Shown: positions 8,188 to 19,615, counted from the stretch's first letter. The stretch is 64,000 nt of DNA from an uncultured Oscillospiraceae bacterium (GCA_947625045.1 CANQMW010000002.1:1-64000); one strand, 5' to 3'. A program made the numbers and translations. The notes: generated by a model not told the origin, from the sequence alone.

Positions 8188-10143
8188 ATGATCATCAAAA
8201 AAATGACCGCGTGGTTCGGGACGCTGGAGGGCCGGTCCCTGGAATTGGGACCGGGGCTCAACATCCTCACCGCCCCCAACGAGAGCGGCAAATCCACCTG
8301 GTGCGCCTTCCTGCGGGCCATGCTCTACGGCGTGGACACCGGCCAGCGGGCGAAGCAGGGCCAGCAGCCGGACAAGGTGAAGTACCTGCCCTGGAGCGGG
8401 TCGCCCATGTCCGGCAGCATGGATATAGAGACTTCTGACGGCCCCGTGACCCTGCGGCGGTGGACCGAGCGGGCCAACCAGCCCATGCAGGCCTTCTCCG
8501 CCACCGTCACCGGCACGGACCTTTCCGCGCCCCTCACTGCCGACGGGGCGGGACAGGCCCTCACCGGCGCGCCCCGGGAGGTATTCGAGCGCAGCGCCTT
8601 CATCCACCAGATGGGCCTGGGCCTGACCAACGACCCGGAGCTTGAAAAGCGCTTTGCCGCCATCGTCTCCGCCGGGGACGAGGAGCAGTCCTTCACCGAG
8701 ACGGATAAGCGCCTGCGCACCTGGCTGCGCCGGCGCCGGTCCGGCCGCCGGGGGGCCATCCCCGAGCTGGAGGGGGAGCTTGCCCGGCTGGAGGGGGAAT
8801 TGGGCGAGATGGACCGGGCTGCCGCCGAGGTGGGCCGGCTGGAGGAGGAGCTGGGCATGGCCCAGACCCGCCAGGAGGAGCTGGTGCGCCGCATGGAGCA
8901 GGCCCGGGCCGAGGCCCGGAAGAGGGCCCTGGCGGAGCTGGCCGCCGCCCGGGAGCAGGTGCAGGCCCGGGAAGCGGACCTTGCGGAGACAACCCGCCGG
9001 GCGGAGGACGCCCAGCGGGCCTTGGACGACACCCCCTTCGCAGGGCTCGAGCCCGGCGAGGCGGCGGAACAGGCCGGGGCGGATATGGACCGGCTGGAGG
9101 ACCTGGACCGGCAGGCCAAAAGCCTGCCCGGGGAATGGATACCTATCATCCCCTTGATCATCGCCGGGATATTGTGGGCGGCGACGGCGTTTCTGCCCTA
9201 CTACCCCATCGCCCCTATCGCCGGCGGGGCGGTGTTTTTGGCGGCGGCCGTGGGCGCGTGGCTCTGGCGGCGGCGCATCCGGGACAGGCGGCAGGCGCTG
9301 GAGACAATGGCGCGGCATATACTGGAGAGCTATGACGCATCGGCGCTGGAGGACATCCGGGACCGCTTGGAGGAGTATGAGGACCTGTGGGATGAGGCCC
9401 AAAACGCGGCCCATGCCCGGAGGCAGGCGGAGGCCGCGCTGGAACAGGCCCGGGCCCGGCGAAAGGCCGCCGAGGAGCCGGTGCTGAACGGCCTGGACTT
9501 TGAACACGGTGACAGCGAGGCGGCCCGGGCCTCCCGGGCGGTGGTCCAGGGCCAGCGGGACATGGACGCGCTCAAAGAGCGGCGGGCCATGGCCGAGGGC
9601 CGGGTCCGGGCCATGGGAGACCCCATGGCGCTGCGCTCGGAGCGGGATAAAGGGCAGGACCGGCGGCAGGCGCTGCTCATGCAGGAACGGGCTCTGCAGA
9701 TGGCCATAGAGGCCATGGAGGGGGCGGACGGCGCCCTCCGGGAGAAGTTCACCCCCATGGTGGCGGAAAAGGCCGCCGGGATATTCGCCGCCCTCACCGG
9801 GGGGCGCTACGACGAGATCACCCTGGCCCGGGACCTGTCCGCCAAGGCACGGCGGACTGGGGACGCGGTGGGCCGGGAGGCGGACTACCTGTCCCAGGGG
9901 GCAAGGGACCAGCTGTATCTGGCCCTGCGTCTCGCGGTATGCCAGCTTGTGCTGCCCCAGGAGCAGGCCTGCCCCATCGTATTGGACGACGCCCTGGCCG
10001 CCTTCGACCAGGGGCGGATGGAGAAGGCGCTGGATATGCTGAAGGAGCTGGCCGGGGAGCGGCAGGTGCTGCTGTTCACCTGCCACGACCGGGAGCGGGC
10101 ATATTTCAAAGACGACCCGGCCGTGACGGTCCAGGGGATATAA
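8188..10143 (+). CDS. yhaN: AAA ATPase of YhaN/SbcC type
   Basis: Walker A APNESGKST, long coiled coil, TM pair, C-terminal LSQGARDQLYLALRLA signature and IVLDDALAAFD Walker B. Confidence 0.85.
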   Translation: MIIKKMTAWFGTLEGRSLELGPGLNILTAPNESGKSTWCAFLRAMLYGVDTGQRAKQGQQPDKVKYLPWSGSPMSGSMDIETSDGPVTLRRWTERANQPMQAFSATVTGTDLSAPLTADGAGQALTGAPREVFERSAFIHQMGLGLTNDPELEKRFAAIVSAGDEEQSFTETDKRLRTWLRRRRSGRRGAIPELEGELARLEGELGEMDRAAAEVGRLEEELGMAQTRQEELVRRMEQARAEARKRALAELAAAREQVQAREADLAETTRRAEDAQRALDDTPFAGLEPGEAAEQAGADMDRLEDLDRQAKSLPGEWIPIIPLIIAGILWAATAFLPYYPIAPIAGGAVFLAAAVGAWLWRRRIRDRRQALETMARHILESYDASALEDIRDRLEEYEDLWDEAQNAAHARRQAEAALEQARARRKAAEEPVLNGLDFEHGDSEAARASRAVVQGQRDMDALKERRAMAEGRVRAMGDPMALRSERDKGQDRRQALLMQERALQMAIEAMEGADGALREKFTPMVAEKAAGIFAALTGGRYDEITLARDLSAKARRTGDAVGREADYLSQGARDQLYLALRLAVCQLVLPQEQACPIVLDDALAAFDQGRMEKALDMLKELAGERQVLLFTCHDRERAYFKDDPAVTVQGI

Positions 10144-10171
10144 AGACCTGCGTGGTCCCAGGGCGGCAAAA

Positions 10172-10278
10172 GCCTCCCCTGTGCAAGGGGAGGTGCCGAG
10201 CGAAGCGAGGCGGAGGGGTTGTCAGACAATCCCTCAGTCAGCGCTTCGCGCTGCCAGCCCCCTTTGCACAAGGGGGCC
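10172..10278 (-). repeat. Dispersed multi-hairpin element, copy 3
   Basis: gcctcccctgtgcaaggggaggtgccgag...acaatccctcagtcagcgcttcgcgctgccagccccctttgcacaagggggcc. Confidence 0.88.
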
Positions 10279-10296
10279 TATAAGGAGATAGATTCT

Positions 10297-11403
10297 ATGT
10301 CTGAATTTCTGGTGCCGTGTCTGTTCGGGCTGGAGGGGCCCTGCGCCGACGAACTGCGGCGTATGGGCGTCCATGACGTCCGGGCGGAGAACGGCCACGT
10401 CCGCTTTTCCGGGGACGCGGCGGACTGCGCCCGGGCCAACATCCGCCTGCGCACCGGCGAGCGGGTGCTGCTGCGGCTGGGGGGCTTTGAGGCCCCTACC
10501 TTCGACGCCCTCTTCGAGGGCGTGAAGGCCCTGCCCCTTTCCCGGCTCATCCCCAAGGACGGGCAGTTCCCCGTGAAGGGCTATTGCCTGAACTCGGCGC
10601 TCCACTCCGTGCCCGACTGCCAGAGGATCATCAAAAAGGCCGCGGCGGCGGCCCTGGGGACGGCGTACGGCGTCCAGTGGCTTCCCGAGACCGGGGCTCT
10701 CTATCAGATACAATTCTCCGTCGTCAAAGACTTTGCGGAGATATTCCTGGACACCACCGGCGCGCCGCTCTTCAAACGGGGCTACCGGCCCGGCCATGTG
10801 GCCGCGCCCCTGCGGGAGACGCTGGCGGCGGCGCTGGTGGGTTTCGCCCGCTACCGGGGCCGGGACGGGTTCTGGGACCCCTTCTGCGGCAGCGGCACCA
10901 TCCCCATCGAGGCGGCCCTCATGGCCCGAAACCGGGCCCCCGGCCTGGACCGCACCTTTGCCGCTCAGGCGTGGCCCAACGTGCCCGCCCGGGTGTGGCG
11001 GGACGCCGCCCGGGAGGCCCGGAGCCTGGAATACCACGGGGAGTATCACATCTTCGCCTCGGACATAGACCCCAGGGCCGTGGCCCTGGCCCGGGAGAAC
11101 GCCCGCCGGGCCGGGGTGGAGGGGGACATCACCTTCTCCGTGGCCGACGCCCTCAGCGCCCCCGCGCCCTGGGAAAAGGGTGTGCTCGTCTGCAACCCGC
11201 CCTACGGCGAGCGGATGCTGGAAAAACAGCAGGCCCAGGACCTTTACAGGGCCATGGGCCGGGCCTGGCGGGACATGGAGGGCTGGCAGAAGTTCGTCAT
11301 CACCTCCGAGCCGGACTTCGAGCGGCTCTACGACGCCCCCGCCGCCAAGCGCCGCAAGCTCTACAACGGCATGATACAGTGCTGGCTGAACATGTACAGG
11401 TGA
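10297..11403 (+). CDS. THUMP-domain class I SAM-dependent RNA methyltransferase (RlmL/YpsC-like)
   Basis: MSEFLVPCLFGLEGPCADEL; DPFCGSGTIPIEAAL; NPPYGERM motifs. Confidence 0.88.
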   Translation: MSEFLVPCLFGLEGPCADELRRMGVHDVRAENGHVRFSGDAADCARANIRLRTGERVLLRLGGFEAPTFDALFEGVKALPLSRLIPKDGQFPVKGYCLNSALHSVPDCQRIIKKAAAAALGTAYGVQWLPETGALYQIQFSVVKDFAEIFLDTTGAPLFKRGYRPGHVAAPLRETLAAALVGFARYRGRDGFWDPFCGSGTIPIEAALMARNRAPGLDRTFAAQAWPNVPARVWRDAAREARSLEYHGEYHIFASDIDPRAVALARENARRAGVEGDITFSVADALSAPAPWEKGVLVCNPPYGERMLEKQQAQDLYRAMGRAWRDMEGWQKFVITSEPDFERLYDAPAAKRRKLYNGMIQCWLNMYR

Positions 11404-11428
11404 GCGCTCTCCAAAAGGAGGATGAGAA

Positions 11429-11806
11429 GTGGGCTTTTGGATATTTATGCTGGTCATGGACCTGATCATCCCGGCGGCGATGATCGGGTGCGGCAGGCTT
11501 CTTCAGGCCAAACCGCCAAAAAACATCAATGCCACATTCGGCTACAGGACCACCCGGTCGATGAAGAGCCAGGACGCGTGGGATTTCGCCCAGACATACT
11601 GCGGACGGCTATGGGTCCGGCTGGGGCTGGCGCTGCTGCCCCTGTCCGTCGTCCCGCTCCTCGTCGTGCTGGGCAGGGATATAGCCGTTATCGGGAACAC
11701 CGCCATCATCGTCGCCGCCGTGCAGCTTATCCCCTTCCTGGGGTCGATCGTCCCGGTGGAACGGGCGCTTAAAAAGACGTTTGACGAAAACGGCTTTCGG
11801 AAATGA
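11429..11806 (+). CDS. SdpI-family membrane protein
   Basis: ATFGYRTTRSMKSQDAWDFAQ motif with TM helices. Confidence 0.8.
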   Translation: MGFWIFMLVMDLIIPAAMIGCGRLLQAKPPKNINATFGYRTTRSMKSQDAWDFAQTYCGRLWVRLGLALLPLSVVPLLVVLGRDIAVIGNTAIIVAAVQLIPFLGSIVPVERALKKTFDENGFRK

Positions 11807-11864
11807 GAGCCGGGTCTTGGTGATGATGACAAGAATTTTAGCCCAAATTTGTGCAGATTACCAG

Positions 11865-11893
11865 TTGAAGAAAGTATATAGATAGGGTATTAT
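11865..11893 (+). promoter_or_regulatory. Promoter of groESL
   Basis: TTGAAG, 17 bp, TATTAT immediately upstream of CIRCE. Confidence 0.6.
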
Positions 11894-11900
11894 TACGGTG

Positions 11901-11927
11901 TTAGCACTCATAGGACATGAGTGCTAA
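11901..11927 (+). promoter_or_regulatory. CIRCE element (HrcA operator)
   Basis: Perfect TTAGCACTC-N9-GAGTGCTAA. Confidence 0.97.
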
Positions 11928-11970
11928 CACCCATGAAGAACGAATATTCTTGTTAGGAGGCTTTTATAAA

Positions 11971-12255
11971 ATGACACTGAAACCGTTGGCCGACAAAGTC
12001 GTCCTCAAGCGCCTGGAGGCGGAGGAAAAGACCAAGAGCGGTATCTTCCTGGCCCCCGCGGCCCAGGAGAAGCCGGAGCTTTTTGAAGTCGTGGCCGTGG
12101 GCCCCGGCGGCATGGTGGACGGCAACGAGGTCAAGATGGAGGTCGCCGCCGGCGACCGCATCATCACCGGCAAGTACAGCGGCACCACCGTGAAGGTGGA
12201 CGGCGTGGAATACACCATCGTGCGCCAGGGCGACATCCTGGCCATCGTAAAGTAA
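11971..12255 (+). CDS. groES: Co-chaperonin GroES
   Basis: MTLKPLADKVVLKRLEAEEKTKSGIFLA... Confidence 0.97.
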   Translation: MTLKPLADKVVLKRLEAEEKTKSGIFLAPAAQEKPELFEVVAVGPGGMVDGNEVKMEVAAGDRIITGKYSGTTVKVDGVEYTIVRQGDILAIVK

Positions 12256-13899
<1,644 letters not shown>

Positions 13900-13992
13900 G
13901 TCGGAGCACGCTCCATAGGTCAAGCCCTTGCACTGTACAGCCCCAGGAAAAACGGACAGGGAAAAGAAGAGGTCCCTGCATAGGAATAGGAA

Positions 13993-14600
13993 TTAAGCGG
14001 AGTGGCGCAGCGAGAGCGGCGCCACTCCAGTCTTTAACTGGATGCGCTCATGGTTGTAGAAGTGGATGAAACGGCGTTATGCCGTATTCTTGTGTCAGGT
14101 TAAAGTATGCTTGTGAGGTGTACTGAAATCCCTGGTCGCTGTGGAGGTGGAGTTCCGCAGCGACCTTCTTTTTCTCCTTCTTCATTGCCAGCCGTATCGT
14201 GTCCAGGACAAGGTTCACGGTCTGTTGTGTCGCTGTTTTGTAGGCTACTATGCTGTTGTCATAGAGGTCCCGGATCATGGATAGGAACAGCACGCCCTGG
14301 CCAGTATGGATATACGAGATATCCGTTACCCACTTACTGTTGGGCCTGTCCGCATGGAACTGCCGGTTCAGAAGGTTCTCATACCTGTGGACCTGCTGGC
14401 CCATCTGTACCCACTTCCTGCGGCGGCGGATCTCAGATAACAACCCATACTTCTTCATGACTCTGAGAACGGTTTTTCTGTTTCTGTGGATGCCTTGCAT
14501 CTCCAGCCAGCGCCACACGCGGCGGTAACCGTATGTTTAGTTCCCATATCACTTTTGCTTTCTCTCTTGCCGTACTCTCTTGCCGTACCCTCTCGGCAAC
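13993..14600 (-). pseudogene. IS3 OrfB transposase remnant with internal deletions
   Basis: Fragments EKAKVIWEL / TYGYRRVWRWLEMQGIHRNRKTVLRVMKKYGL...HSDQGFQYTSQAYFNLTQEYGITP / RFIHFYNHERIQLKTGVAPLSLRHSA in discontinuous frames. Confidence 0.8.
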
Positions 14601-14608
14601 CAAGGCAT

Positions 14609-14911
14609 TCAATTTTTTAGATATGCATTCTCCGCCCGTAACCGCTGCACCCCAGCCAGCAAATCTTCCTCTACCTCCGGGCGCAGTCCCTTTGGCGGAC
14701 GCCCTTTACTTCCTCGCCCTCGTCTCTCAATATACAGGCCTTCCGGTCCTTCTTCGAGATAGATGCGCTCCCATCTGGCAACCGTCTTGTGATTGGTTAT
14801 TCCATATTCCCGTGCTGTCTCACAGTAGCTCAGTTTCTCCCGCATCATTGCCTCTACGACCCTTTGCTTGAATTCTCCGCTGTATTTCGGTTTCCTTTCC
14901 CTTTTGGCATA
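14609..14911 (-). pseudogene. IS3 OrfA (HTH) reading frame of the decayed element
   Basis: ...KPKYSGEFKQRVVEAMMREKLSYCETAREYGITNHKTVARWERIYLEEGPEGLYIERRGRGSKGRPPKGLRPEVEEDLLAGVQRLRAENAYLKN; start uncertain. Confidence 0.65.
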
Positions 14912-14990
14912 AGCAACACCCCATTCGTTATCAGTATACCATACTGTCTAACAAATGGGGTGCTGTTCAGAGGCAGGTCTTTCCTTATAT

Positions 14991-15115
14991 GGCTCCCTTG
15001 TGCAAAGGGAGCTGGCTCCGGCGTCAGCCGGAGTCTGAGGGATTGTTGCGTTACGGAAGGTCACAACCCCTCCACCGCACTTCGTGCGGTCCCCCTCCCC
15101 TTGCACAGGGGAGGC
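14991..15115 (+). repeat. Dispersed multi-hairpin element, copy 4
   Basis: ggctcccttgtgcaaagggagctggctccggcgtcagccggagtctgagggattgttgcgttacggaaggtcacaacccctccaccgcacttcgtgcggtccccctccccttgcacaggggaggc. Confidence 0.9.
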
Positions 15116-15124
15116 GTTATCCAA

Positions 15125-15553
15125 CTATCCCCTTCGGATATTGGCTGATATATCCCCCAGGGCGGCGGCCGCCTCCATGGTCAGCTTCTCCCGCCGGGCC
15201 ATGTCTGCTAAAGACACCATCCCAACCAGCTTGCCGTCCTCCGTCACCGGAAGCCTTCGTATCTGCTCCCGGCCCATGGCCGCGGCGGCCCGGTCCGCGT
15301 CGTCCCCGGGCCGGCAGGTGGTGACGCCCCGGCTCATGATCTCCCGGAGCATGGTGTCCGTGGGGTCCAGGTCCATGGCGATGCACCGGGTGACGATGTC
15401 CCTGTCCGTCACCAGGCCCCGGAGATTGCCTCGCTCGTCGCACACCGGCAGCGCCCCCAGGTTGTGGCGCTTCATCAGCCGGGCCGCCACGGTCACCGGC
15501 TCCTTCTGGCCCACGCTGATCACGTGGCCGGACATGATATCGGATACTTTCAT
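15125..15553 (-). CDS. CBS-domain protein
   Basis: Tandem CBS motifs (VSDIMSGHVISV, GLVTDRDI, LPVTEDGKLVGMVSLADM). Confidence 0.88.
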   Translation of the reverse strand: MKVSDIMSGHVISVGQKEPVTVAARLMKRHNLGALPVCDERGNLRGLVTDRDIVTRCIAMDLDPTDTMLREIMSRGVTTCRPGDDADRAAAAMGREQIRRLPVTEDGKLVGMVSLADMARREKLTMEAAAALGDISANIRRG

Positions 15554-15635
15554 TTTCTGCCCCCTTGTGGTATACTGCGCTCAGCGCAGATATGTAAGCG
15601 CGGGACAGGAAAAGCATACCCATATCCCGCCGCGT

Positions 15636-16793
15636 TTATGCGCCCACCCGGGCGGCCAGGGCGGGGCCCACCGCCTGGGCGAACAGGTCCACGGCGGCCA
15701 GCGCCTCCTGCAAGGTGTTGCCTGTGGCGCCCACCTCCAAAAGGAGGCTCCCCGGCGTCAGCTGCTGGTTGTACCGGTTGGAGCACAGCGTCGTGGGCCG
15801 CATGAGATGGGGATACGCCTCGTCCACCAGCCCCTGCAGGCTCATGGCCAGAGCCAGGTTCTTCTCCCAGTTGGGGTAGCTCAAGGACCCCTCCGAGCCC
15901 ATGACGAACATCATCTGGGCCGCCCCGTCGGACACGGGCCCGTAGGCCACCTCCCCGTCCCCGATGGCGTCCCGGTGCAGGTCGATGACCATGGCCAGAG
16001 AGGGGTATTGGGCAAGATAGTCTTCCATGGCCTGGCCGCTGCGGGCGTAGGCCCCGTCGTAGTTGGGGTAATCGTAAAGCTCCGTATCCACCAGCACGTC
16101 CAGGCCGTATTCTTCCAGCGCGTCGGCCAGGGCCCGGCCCACACGGGTCACGTTCTGCTCTTCATCCGTGGTCCGGTAGGGCTCCAGGGCCTCGTACCGG
16201 TCCGCCCCGTCGGGGGTATAGGCCTCCGTGCCGTGGGTATGTATGATGAGTATCTGGGGCCCCGACCCGGGCAATGATATCTCCGGGGACCTGTCCAGCA
16301 GGGCGAAGGCGTCCACATCGTGGTCCGTCACGTTGTTGATAGGGTCGCGGACCCAGGTGATAGTGGTGGAGACCGCTACCGCCTCCGGCTCCCACCAGGC
16401 GGTCTCATCCGCTGTCGTCGGCGCAGGCGTTTCTGTGGGCGCCGCTGTCGGTTCAGATGTGGGCGCAGTTGTTGGCTTGGGCGTATATGCAGACGCAGCC
16501 GTTTCAGCTGCCGCCTCTGTGGGCGCGGCGGTGGGCTCCGGCGTTTCGGTCGGCGCGGCCGTAGGGCTGGGCACGGGACTTGCCGTGCGCACCGGCGTGG
16601 GCCCGGCTGTGGGCGGCACGGTGACACGGGGCATGGATTTGGCCGTGGGGATGGCCGCGGCGGGAACGGCCTCCGCCGCCGGGGCTTTATCCGTGGCCCG
16701 GCCCGGGACGGTGACGGGGATGGCGCCGCTCATGACCGCCAGCGCCAGAAAGCACAGGCCCAGCAGGACCACGGTAAACACTTTGAACTTCAT
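15636..16793 (-). CDS. spoIIP: Stage II sporulation protein P
   Basis: C-terminal SpoIIP motifs (ILIIHTHGTEAYTP, MVIDLHRDAI, QGLVDEAYPHLMRPT, LLLEVGATGNTLQEA); TP-rich linker. Confidence 0.88.
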   Translation of the reverse strand: MKFKVFTVVLLGLCFLALAVMSGAIPVTVPGRATDKAPAAEAVPAAAIPTAKSMPRVTVPPTAGPTPVRTASPVPSPTAAPTETPEPTAAPTEAAAETAASAYTPKPTTAPTSEPTAAPTETPAPTTADETAWWEPEAVAVSTTITWVRDPINNVTDHDVDAFALLDRSPEISLPGSGPQILIIHTHGTEAYTPDGADRYEALEPYRTTDEEQNVTRVGRALADALEEYGLDVLVDTELYDYPNYDGAYARSGQAMEDYLAQYPSLAMVIDLHRDAIGDGEVAYGPVSDGAAQMMFVMGSEGSLSYPNWEKNLALAMSLQGLVDEAYPHLMRPTTLCSNRYNQQLTPGSLLLEVGATGNTLQEALAAVDLFAQAVGPALAARVGA

Positions 16794-16918
16794 GGGGATG
16801 CTCCTTTCGGCCGAAGGCCAGGGGGGTGTCGGAAATATGTATCAATGAAGTATATGCGCCTGCCCGGCGGGATATGCTTCCTTAGATAAAAACGTCAACG
16901 TAAAGGAGAAAACATAAA

Positions 16919-17161
16919 ATGGAAGTCACCTACAAGCCCAAGGGGACCTGCTCCCGCCTCATGCATGTGGCCGAGGAAAACGGCGTCATCAAAAGTGTGG
17001 AGATAGTGGGGGGATGCAACGGGAATCTCCAGGGTATCATGCGCCTGGTGGAGGGCATGCCCGTGAAAGAGGCCATATCCAAGCTGGAGGGCATCGACTG
17101 CAACGGCAAGGGCACCTCCTGCCCCGATCAGCTTGCCCAGGCGCTGAAACAGTTGACATAA
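16919..17161 (+). CDS. TSCPD-domain protein (TIGR03905-like)
   Basis: TYKPKGTCSRLMHVAEENGVIKSVEIVGGCNGNLQGI...NGKGTSCPDQLAQAL. Confidence 0.88.
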   Translation: MEVTYKPKGTCSRLMHVAEENGVIKSVEIVGGCNGNLQGIMRLVEGMPVKEAISKLEGIDCNGKGTSCPDQLAQALKQLT

Positions 17162-17496
17162 AATGACGGAAAATTTGCATTTTTGTAGACATAACGTGAG
17201 TTATGCCCCCAAAGATGCGTCGATTTTTTTGGAAATTTCTGTCGAAATTACAAAAAACTATTGCCCCGTGGGCGTTTGCGGCCACAAGATATAGATTTTC
17301 GCTGCCGATTTTTTTCGAAAAAATCCACAATTTCTTGTGCATTTGGTACAATCTCCAATTTGAAAACCCCCGATTTTGCCACAATGCCGATTGTTTTGAC
17401 GGCTTCCCTTTCGATATAATATGATCAACAAAATGAATGTTGGGGTGCTATATCCTGCAAAAATTTTGACGATCATGCGAAAGGAAGGCGGTCCGG

Positions 17497-18429
17497 ATGA
17501 AAAATCGTTGGTTTGCGAAAATAGCGGCGATCCTGTGCGCGAGCTGCCTTGCGATAGGCGTGATGAGCCAGACGATGTTCGCGCGGGACAGCGCCACCGC
17601 CCTGGCGGCGGAGGAGGATGCGCTCCCTGAGGCCACCTTCGTGGTCCTGGGAGACGAGACGGACCCCACCGCCGCGCCCACGGCCACTACGGATAACCGC
17701 CTGTCCGTCCCGGTGTATGTGGACGGGGCCCAGCGGGGCCAGTGCGCTATCCTGGACGGGGAGCCCTATATGGAGGTGCGGGACCTGTTCGCCGCCATCG
17801 GTCAGGATATCCAGCTCATCGACTACGGCAGTTCTATCTCCATGGCCATGGACGGCCTTTTGATGACGGCCCAGGAGGGCCAGCGCTGGTTCATGTGCAA
17901 CGACCGGTACCTCTATGTGCCCCACGGGGTGAAGACCCTGAACGGCACCGTGGCCCTGCCCATGGAGGAGCTGGTGAAGTGCGTGGGCCTCACCGCGTCC
18001 TGGGACAAGCTCCAGTGGCGCATCGACCTGTCCGCCGGCCCGGTGAAGCCGCTGGAACAGGGCAGCACATATTATAATGAGACGGACCTCTACTGGCTCA
18101 GCCGGCTCATCTACGCCATGGCGGCGGGGGAGAGCTTCGAGACCCAGGTGGCCGTGGGCAGCGTGTGCGTCAACCGCATGCACGACGACGCCTTTGCCGG
18201 CGAGAACGGCAACATCTATGAGGTGGTCTTCGCCAAGAACCAGTTCGACATGGTGACCAACGGCATGATATACGTGGAGCCGGATGACTCCGCCGTGCTG
18301 GCGGCCAAGCTGGCCCTGGAGGGCTGGGACCCCTCCGACGGCGCCACCTACGTCTCTGCCCGGGATATGGGCGCGGGCTATGAGTGCGTGGCGAAAATGG
18401 GGAAGCTTGAATTCTTCACAGCCGCTTGA
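17497..18429 (+). CDS. Secreted cell-wall hydrolase (copper amine oxidase N-like domain plus SleB/Hydrolase_2 domain)
   Basis: Signal peptide; stalk domain; C-terminal WLSRLIYAMAAGESFETQVAVGSVCVNRM. Confidence 0.82.
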   Translation: MKNRWFAKIAAILCASCLAIGVMSQTMFARDSATALAAEEDALPEATFVVLGDETDPTAAPTATTDNRLSVPVYVDGAQRGQCAILDGEPYMEVRDLFAAIGQDIQLIDYGSSISMAMDGLLMTAQEGQRWFMCNDRYLYVPHGVKTLNGTVALPMEELVKCVGLTASWDKLQWRIDLSAGPVKPLEQGSTYYNETDLYWLSRLIYAMAAGESFETQVAVGSVCVNRMHDDAFAGENGNIYEVVFAKNQFDMVTNGMIYVEPDDSAVLAAKLALEGWDPSDGATYVSARDMGAGYECVAKMGKLEFFTAA

Positions 18430-18479
18430 TGGACTGGGGGCCATGTGGTATACTGGCCCTGGCGCAAAAATGAAAAAAC

Positions 18480-18510
18480 GGGACGCGCCGGAAGGCGCGT
18501 CCCTCTTTTT
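18480..18510 (+). terminator. Rho-independent terminator
   Basis: GGGACGCGCC-GGAA-GGCGCGTCCCTCTTTTT. Confidence 0.8.
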
Positions 18511-18522
18511 GAGGAACAAGCT

Positions 18523-19227
18523 ATGGAAGACATCATCCGCCAGGGGCTGGCGGCCCTGGGTGTGCCGGCGGACGAGGCGCAGATCGGAGCCATGGCCCGG
18601 TACGGCGCGCTCCTTTTGAAGGCCAACGAGACAACGAACCTCACCGCCATCACCGACCCCGCCGCCGCGGCGCGGCTCCACTTTCTGGACAGCGCGGCCC
18701 TGGTGACCGTGGCGGAATTCGCCGGGAAACGGGTCATCGACGTGGGCTCCGGGGCGGGCTTTCCCGGGGTGCCCCTGCGCATCCTGACGCCGGACATGGA
18801 CCTGACATGTCTGGACAGCGTGGGGAAGAAGATGGACTTCGTCCGGGAGGCCTGCGGGGAACTGGGCCTTGCCGATGTGGAGTGCCTCTGGGGCCGGGCG
18901 GAGGAGATGCCCCAATTGCGGGAGCGGTTCGATATCGCCGTGAGCCGGGCGGTATCGGAGATGGTGATGCTCGCAGAGCTGTGCCTGCCCCTGGTGAAGC
19001 CGGGCGGCCTCTTCCTCGCCATGAAGGGCCCGGACTGCGGCGAGGAGGTCCAAAAGGCGGAGTTTGCCATCAAGGCCCTGGGGGGCCGGGTGCGGGAGAT
19101 ACGCCGCTACGATGTGCCCGGGGCGGACGCCGTCCACGCAGTGGTAGTGGTGGAAAAGATAAAGCCCACCCCGGCGCAGTACCCCCGCCGCTGGGCGCAG
19201 ATCAGGAAAAAGTCCCTGCTGGGATGA
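18523..19227 (+). CDS. rsmG: 16S rRNA (guanine-N7)-methyltransferase RsmG
   Basis: NLTAITDP, HFLDSAAL, IDVGSGAGFPGVPL, VSRAV motifs. Confidence 0.95.
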   Translation: MEDIIRQGLAALGVPADEAQIGAMARYGALLLKANETTNLTAITDPAAAARLHFLDSAALVTVAEFAGKRVIDVGSGAGFPGVPLRILTPDMDLTCLDSVGKKMDFVREACGELGLADVECLWGRAEEMPQLRERFDIAVSRAVSEMVMLAELCLPLVKPGGLFLAMKGPDCGEEVQKAEFAIKALGGRVREIRRYDVPGADAVHAVVVVEKIKPTPAQYPRRWAQIRKKSLLG

Positions 19228-19338
19228 GCGCGGGAAAAATCCTATTTTCCCTTAGCCCTTTTCCCCGGCCGGGCCGTATAAAGAGACAGGAAACAAACCG
19301 CCCCGCGGCCGCGGGGCACGATGGAAAGGAGAACCACA

Positions 19339-19575
19339 ATGGATAACAAGGAAAACAAAAAGCCCGCCGAAGAGCTGACGGACGAGGCGCTGGACAAAGT
19401 GACGGGCGGCAGGAGAACTCCCGTCGCCGATTATTTCAGCATCAGGCAGATCGCCTGCGTATGCGGTCAACTCATACCCGTTGGAGATGCCACGGTCCTG
19501 ACCTGTCCCAAATGCCAGCATGTGTGGTATGAGGAAGTAAAAGACAAGAGCTGGCGTGACAGCCCCAATGTGTGA
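19339..19575 (+). CDS. Short peptide with double-glycine-type leader and Cys-pair C-terminal region
   Basis: MDNKENKKPAEELTDEALDKVTGG|RRTPVADYF...CVCGQ...CPKCQHVWYEE; RBS aaaggag. Confidence 0.7.
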   Translation: MDNKENKKPAEELTDEALDKVTGGRRTPVADYFSIRQIACVCGQLIPVGDATVLTCPKCQHVWYEEVKDKSWRDSPNV

Positions 19576-19615
19576 CGGGGCGATGACAGCCGATACCATA
19601 AAGGAGGAAGAGAAC

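Larger units (their letters stand above)
13934..14969 (-). mobile_element. Decayed IS3-family insertion sequence
   Basis: OrfA-like HTH and OrfB rve-domain fragments on the minus strand; imperfect ends TGTACAGCCCC...GACAG and TGAACAGCACC...GACAG. Confidence 0.75.

Noticed and set aside
8173-10086. 637-aa antisense ORF opposite yhaN
   Set aside because: Mirror frame of a well-supported ATPase; Pro/Gly/His-rich, no domain pattern
14989-15324. Apparent proteins read through the dispersed element (for example APLCKGSWLRRQPESEGLLRYGRSQPL...)
   Set aside because: Similar peptides appear at other copies only because the DNA element is repeated; hairpin structure with frame-independent changes argues against coding
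16376-16627. Repetitive GC-rich tract considered as a tandem repeat or CRISPR-like array
   Set aside because: It encodes the Pro/Thr/Ala linker of SpoIIP; no regular repeat-spacer layout
17203-17424. 73-aa ORF in the AT-rich intergenic region (MPPKMRRFFWKFLSKLQ...)
   Set aside because: No clear RBS, composition unlike neighbouring genes, overlaps the likely promoter of the hydrolase
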